In this document: positions 5,888-6,134 of the stretch, one piece after another
Numbering within the stretch: the stretch's first letter is position 1
Layout: each line of letters begins with the position of its first letter
NCBI GenBank assembly: GCA_023413895.1
Contig: JAEZOU010000046.1
Coordinates: 1-6,134, forward strand
Origin: Bacteroidota bacterium
GTDB lineage: Bacteria; Bacteroidota; Bacteroidia; Bacteroidales; WCHB1-69
Direction: 5' to 3'
Length of the DNA stretch: 6,134 nucleotides
Position numbers and translations under genes: made by a program
The notes under the pieces: generated by a model
Seen by the model: the letters and a program-made list of their open reading frames with translations, nothing else
Database searches by the model: none
What the model was told of the DNA's origin: nothing

Positions 5888-6134
5888 TACAAATCTAGTT
5901 TCAATAAGGTTTCAACAACTGCAAAATCCTCAGGTAGAGTAACTTTCATATTTTTCCGTTCACCTTCTACAAAGCAAATGGGTTGCTCTGGCAAATAGAA
6001 ATGTATTACGCTACAATCGTCAGTAACTGCATGATTAGGATCTTGCAAGAACAATTGGAATGCTTGTTCAATCAACGAGATATGGAATGCTTGCGGAGTT
6101 TGGACAGCATAACAATTTGAGCGATTAGGATATC
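5887..6134 (-). CDS. ispD: 2-C-methyl-D-erythritol 4-phosphate cytidylyltransferase, C-terminal part
   Basis: The gene enters from the right edge; about 82 C-terminal codons are visible. The reading frame continues upstream of any internal start through YAVQTPQAFHISLIEQAF, containing the conserved V-Q-T-P-Q-x-F of IspD. It then shows TDDCSVIHF (T-D-D-x-S-V) and VEGERKNMKVTLPEDF, matching the family's V-x-G-x-x-x-N-x-K-x-T-x-P-E-D signature, and ends with the usual helix (VVETLLKLDL). IspD transfers CMP from CTP to MEP in the cytoplasmic non-mevalonate isoprenoid pathway. Isoprenoids feed undecaprenyl phosphate, the lipid carrier used by O-antigen and peptidoglycan assembly, a loose thematic link to the downstream gene. 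The stop codon overlaps the ATG of the O-antigen ligase-type gene by one base. The TTG at 6073-6075 is an internal leucine codon, not a start. Confidence 0.93.
   Translation of the reverse strand, partial: YPNRSNCYAVQTPQAFHISLIEQAFQLFLQDPNHAVTDDCSVIHFYLPEQPICFVEGERKNMKVTLPEDFAVVETLLKLDL

Noticed and set aside
5887..6075. Separate 62-residue gene starting at TTG 6073-6075
   Set aside because: The frame is open to the window edge and the upstream part holds the IspD VQTPQ motif; it is a truncated ispD.

Overview
The window looks like chromosomal DNA of an A+T-rich member of the Bacteroidota, most likely Bacteroidales. Three things point there. One protein carries a type IX secretion (T9SS) C-terminal sorting domain and closely resembles the Porphyromonas-type peptidylarginine deiminase. 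A promoter-like element matches the Bacteroidota -7 consensus TAnnTTTG. The genes mostly lack Shine-Dalgarno sequences. Every convincing gene lies on the minus strand, so transcription runs from right to left.

Right and centre (882-6134): a tightly packed, probably co-transcribed run of five genes. In transcription order these are the 3' end of ispD (MEP isoprenoid pathway), an O-antigen ligase/polymerase-type polytopic membrane protein, a lipoprotein resembling the phosphodiester glycosidase (NAGPA/DUF2233) fold, a membrane-anchored periplasmic protein with degenerate lytic-transglycosylase motifs, and a secreted PPAD-like deiminase. Junctions are a 1-nt overlap, gaps of 9 and 13 nt, and an 8-nt overlap. 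Apart from ispD the products act in or beyond the envelope. The deiminase ends in a T9SS signal, and T9SS cargo in P. gingivalis is anchored to an A-LPS whose synthesis needs an O-antigen ligase. A functional link between the ligase-type gene and the deiminase is therefore plausible but inferred.

Left (1-881): mostly non-coding. It holds the first 54 codons of an HTH (YafY/WYL-like) regulator, a candidate 36-residue single-helix membrane protein, and two near-identical 15-bp inverted repeats (TGAC-N7-GTCA). Both repeats sit at the same distance from a TTTTGC box, one upstream of the regulator and one upstream of the small ORF. This suggests an autoregulated two-promoter circuit. Just downstream of the deiminase is a G+C-richer, structured stretch (about 650-845) resembling dispersed intergenic repeats of Bacteroidota.

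The most notable item is the deiminase. It has the full PPAD catalytic set and architecture, but a one-residue insertion in the arginine pair that reads the substrate carboxylate, and an agmatine-deiminase-style RDxGP motif. The least explained system is the paired-operator regulator/small-protein locus. I see no CRISPR array, tRNA, rRNA or insertion sequence.
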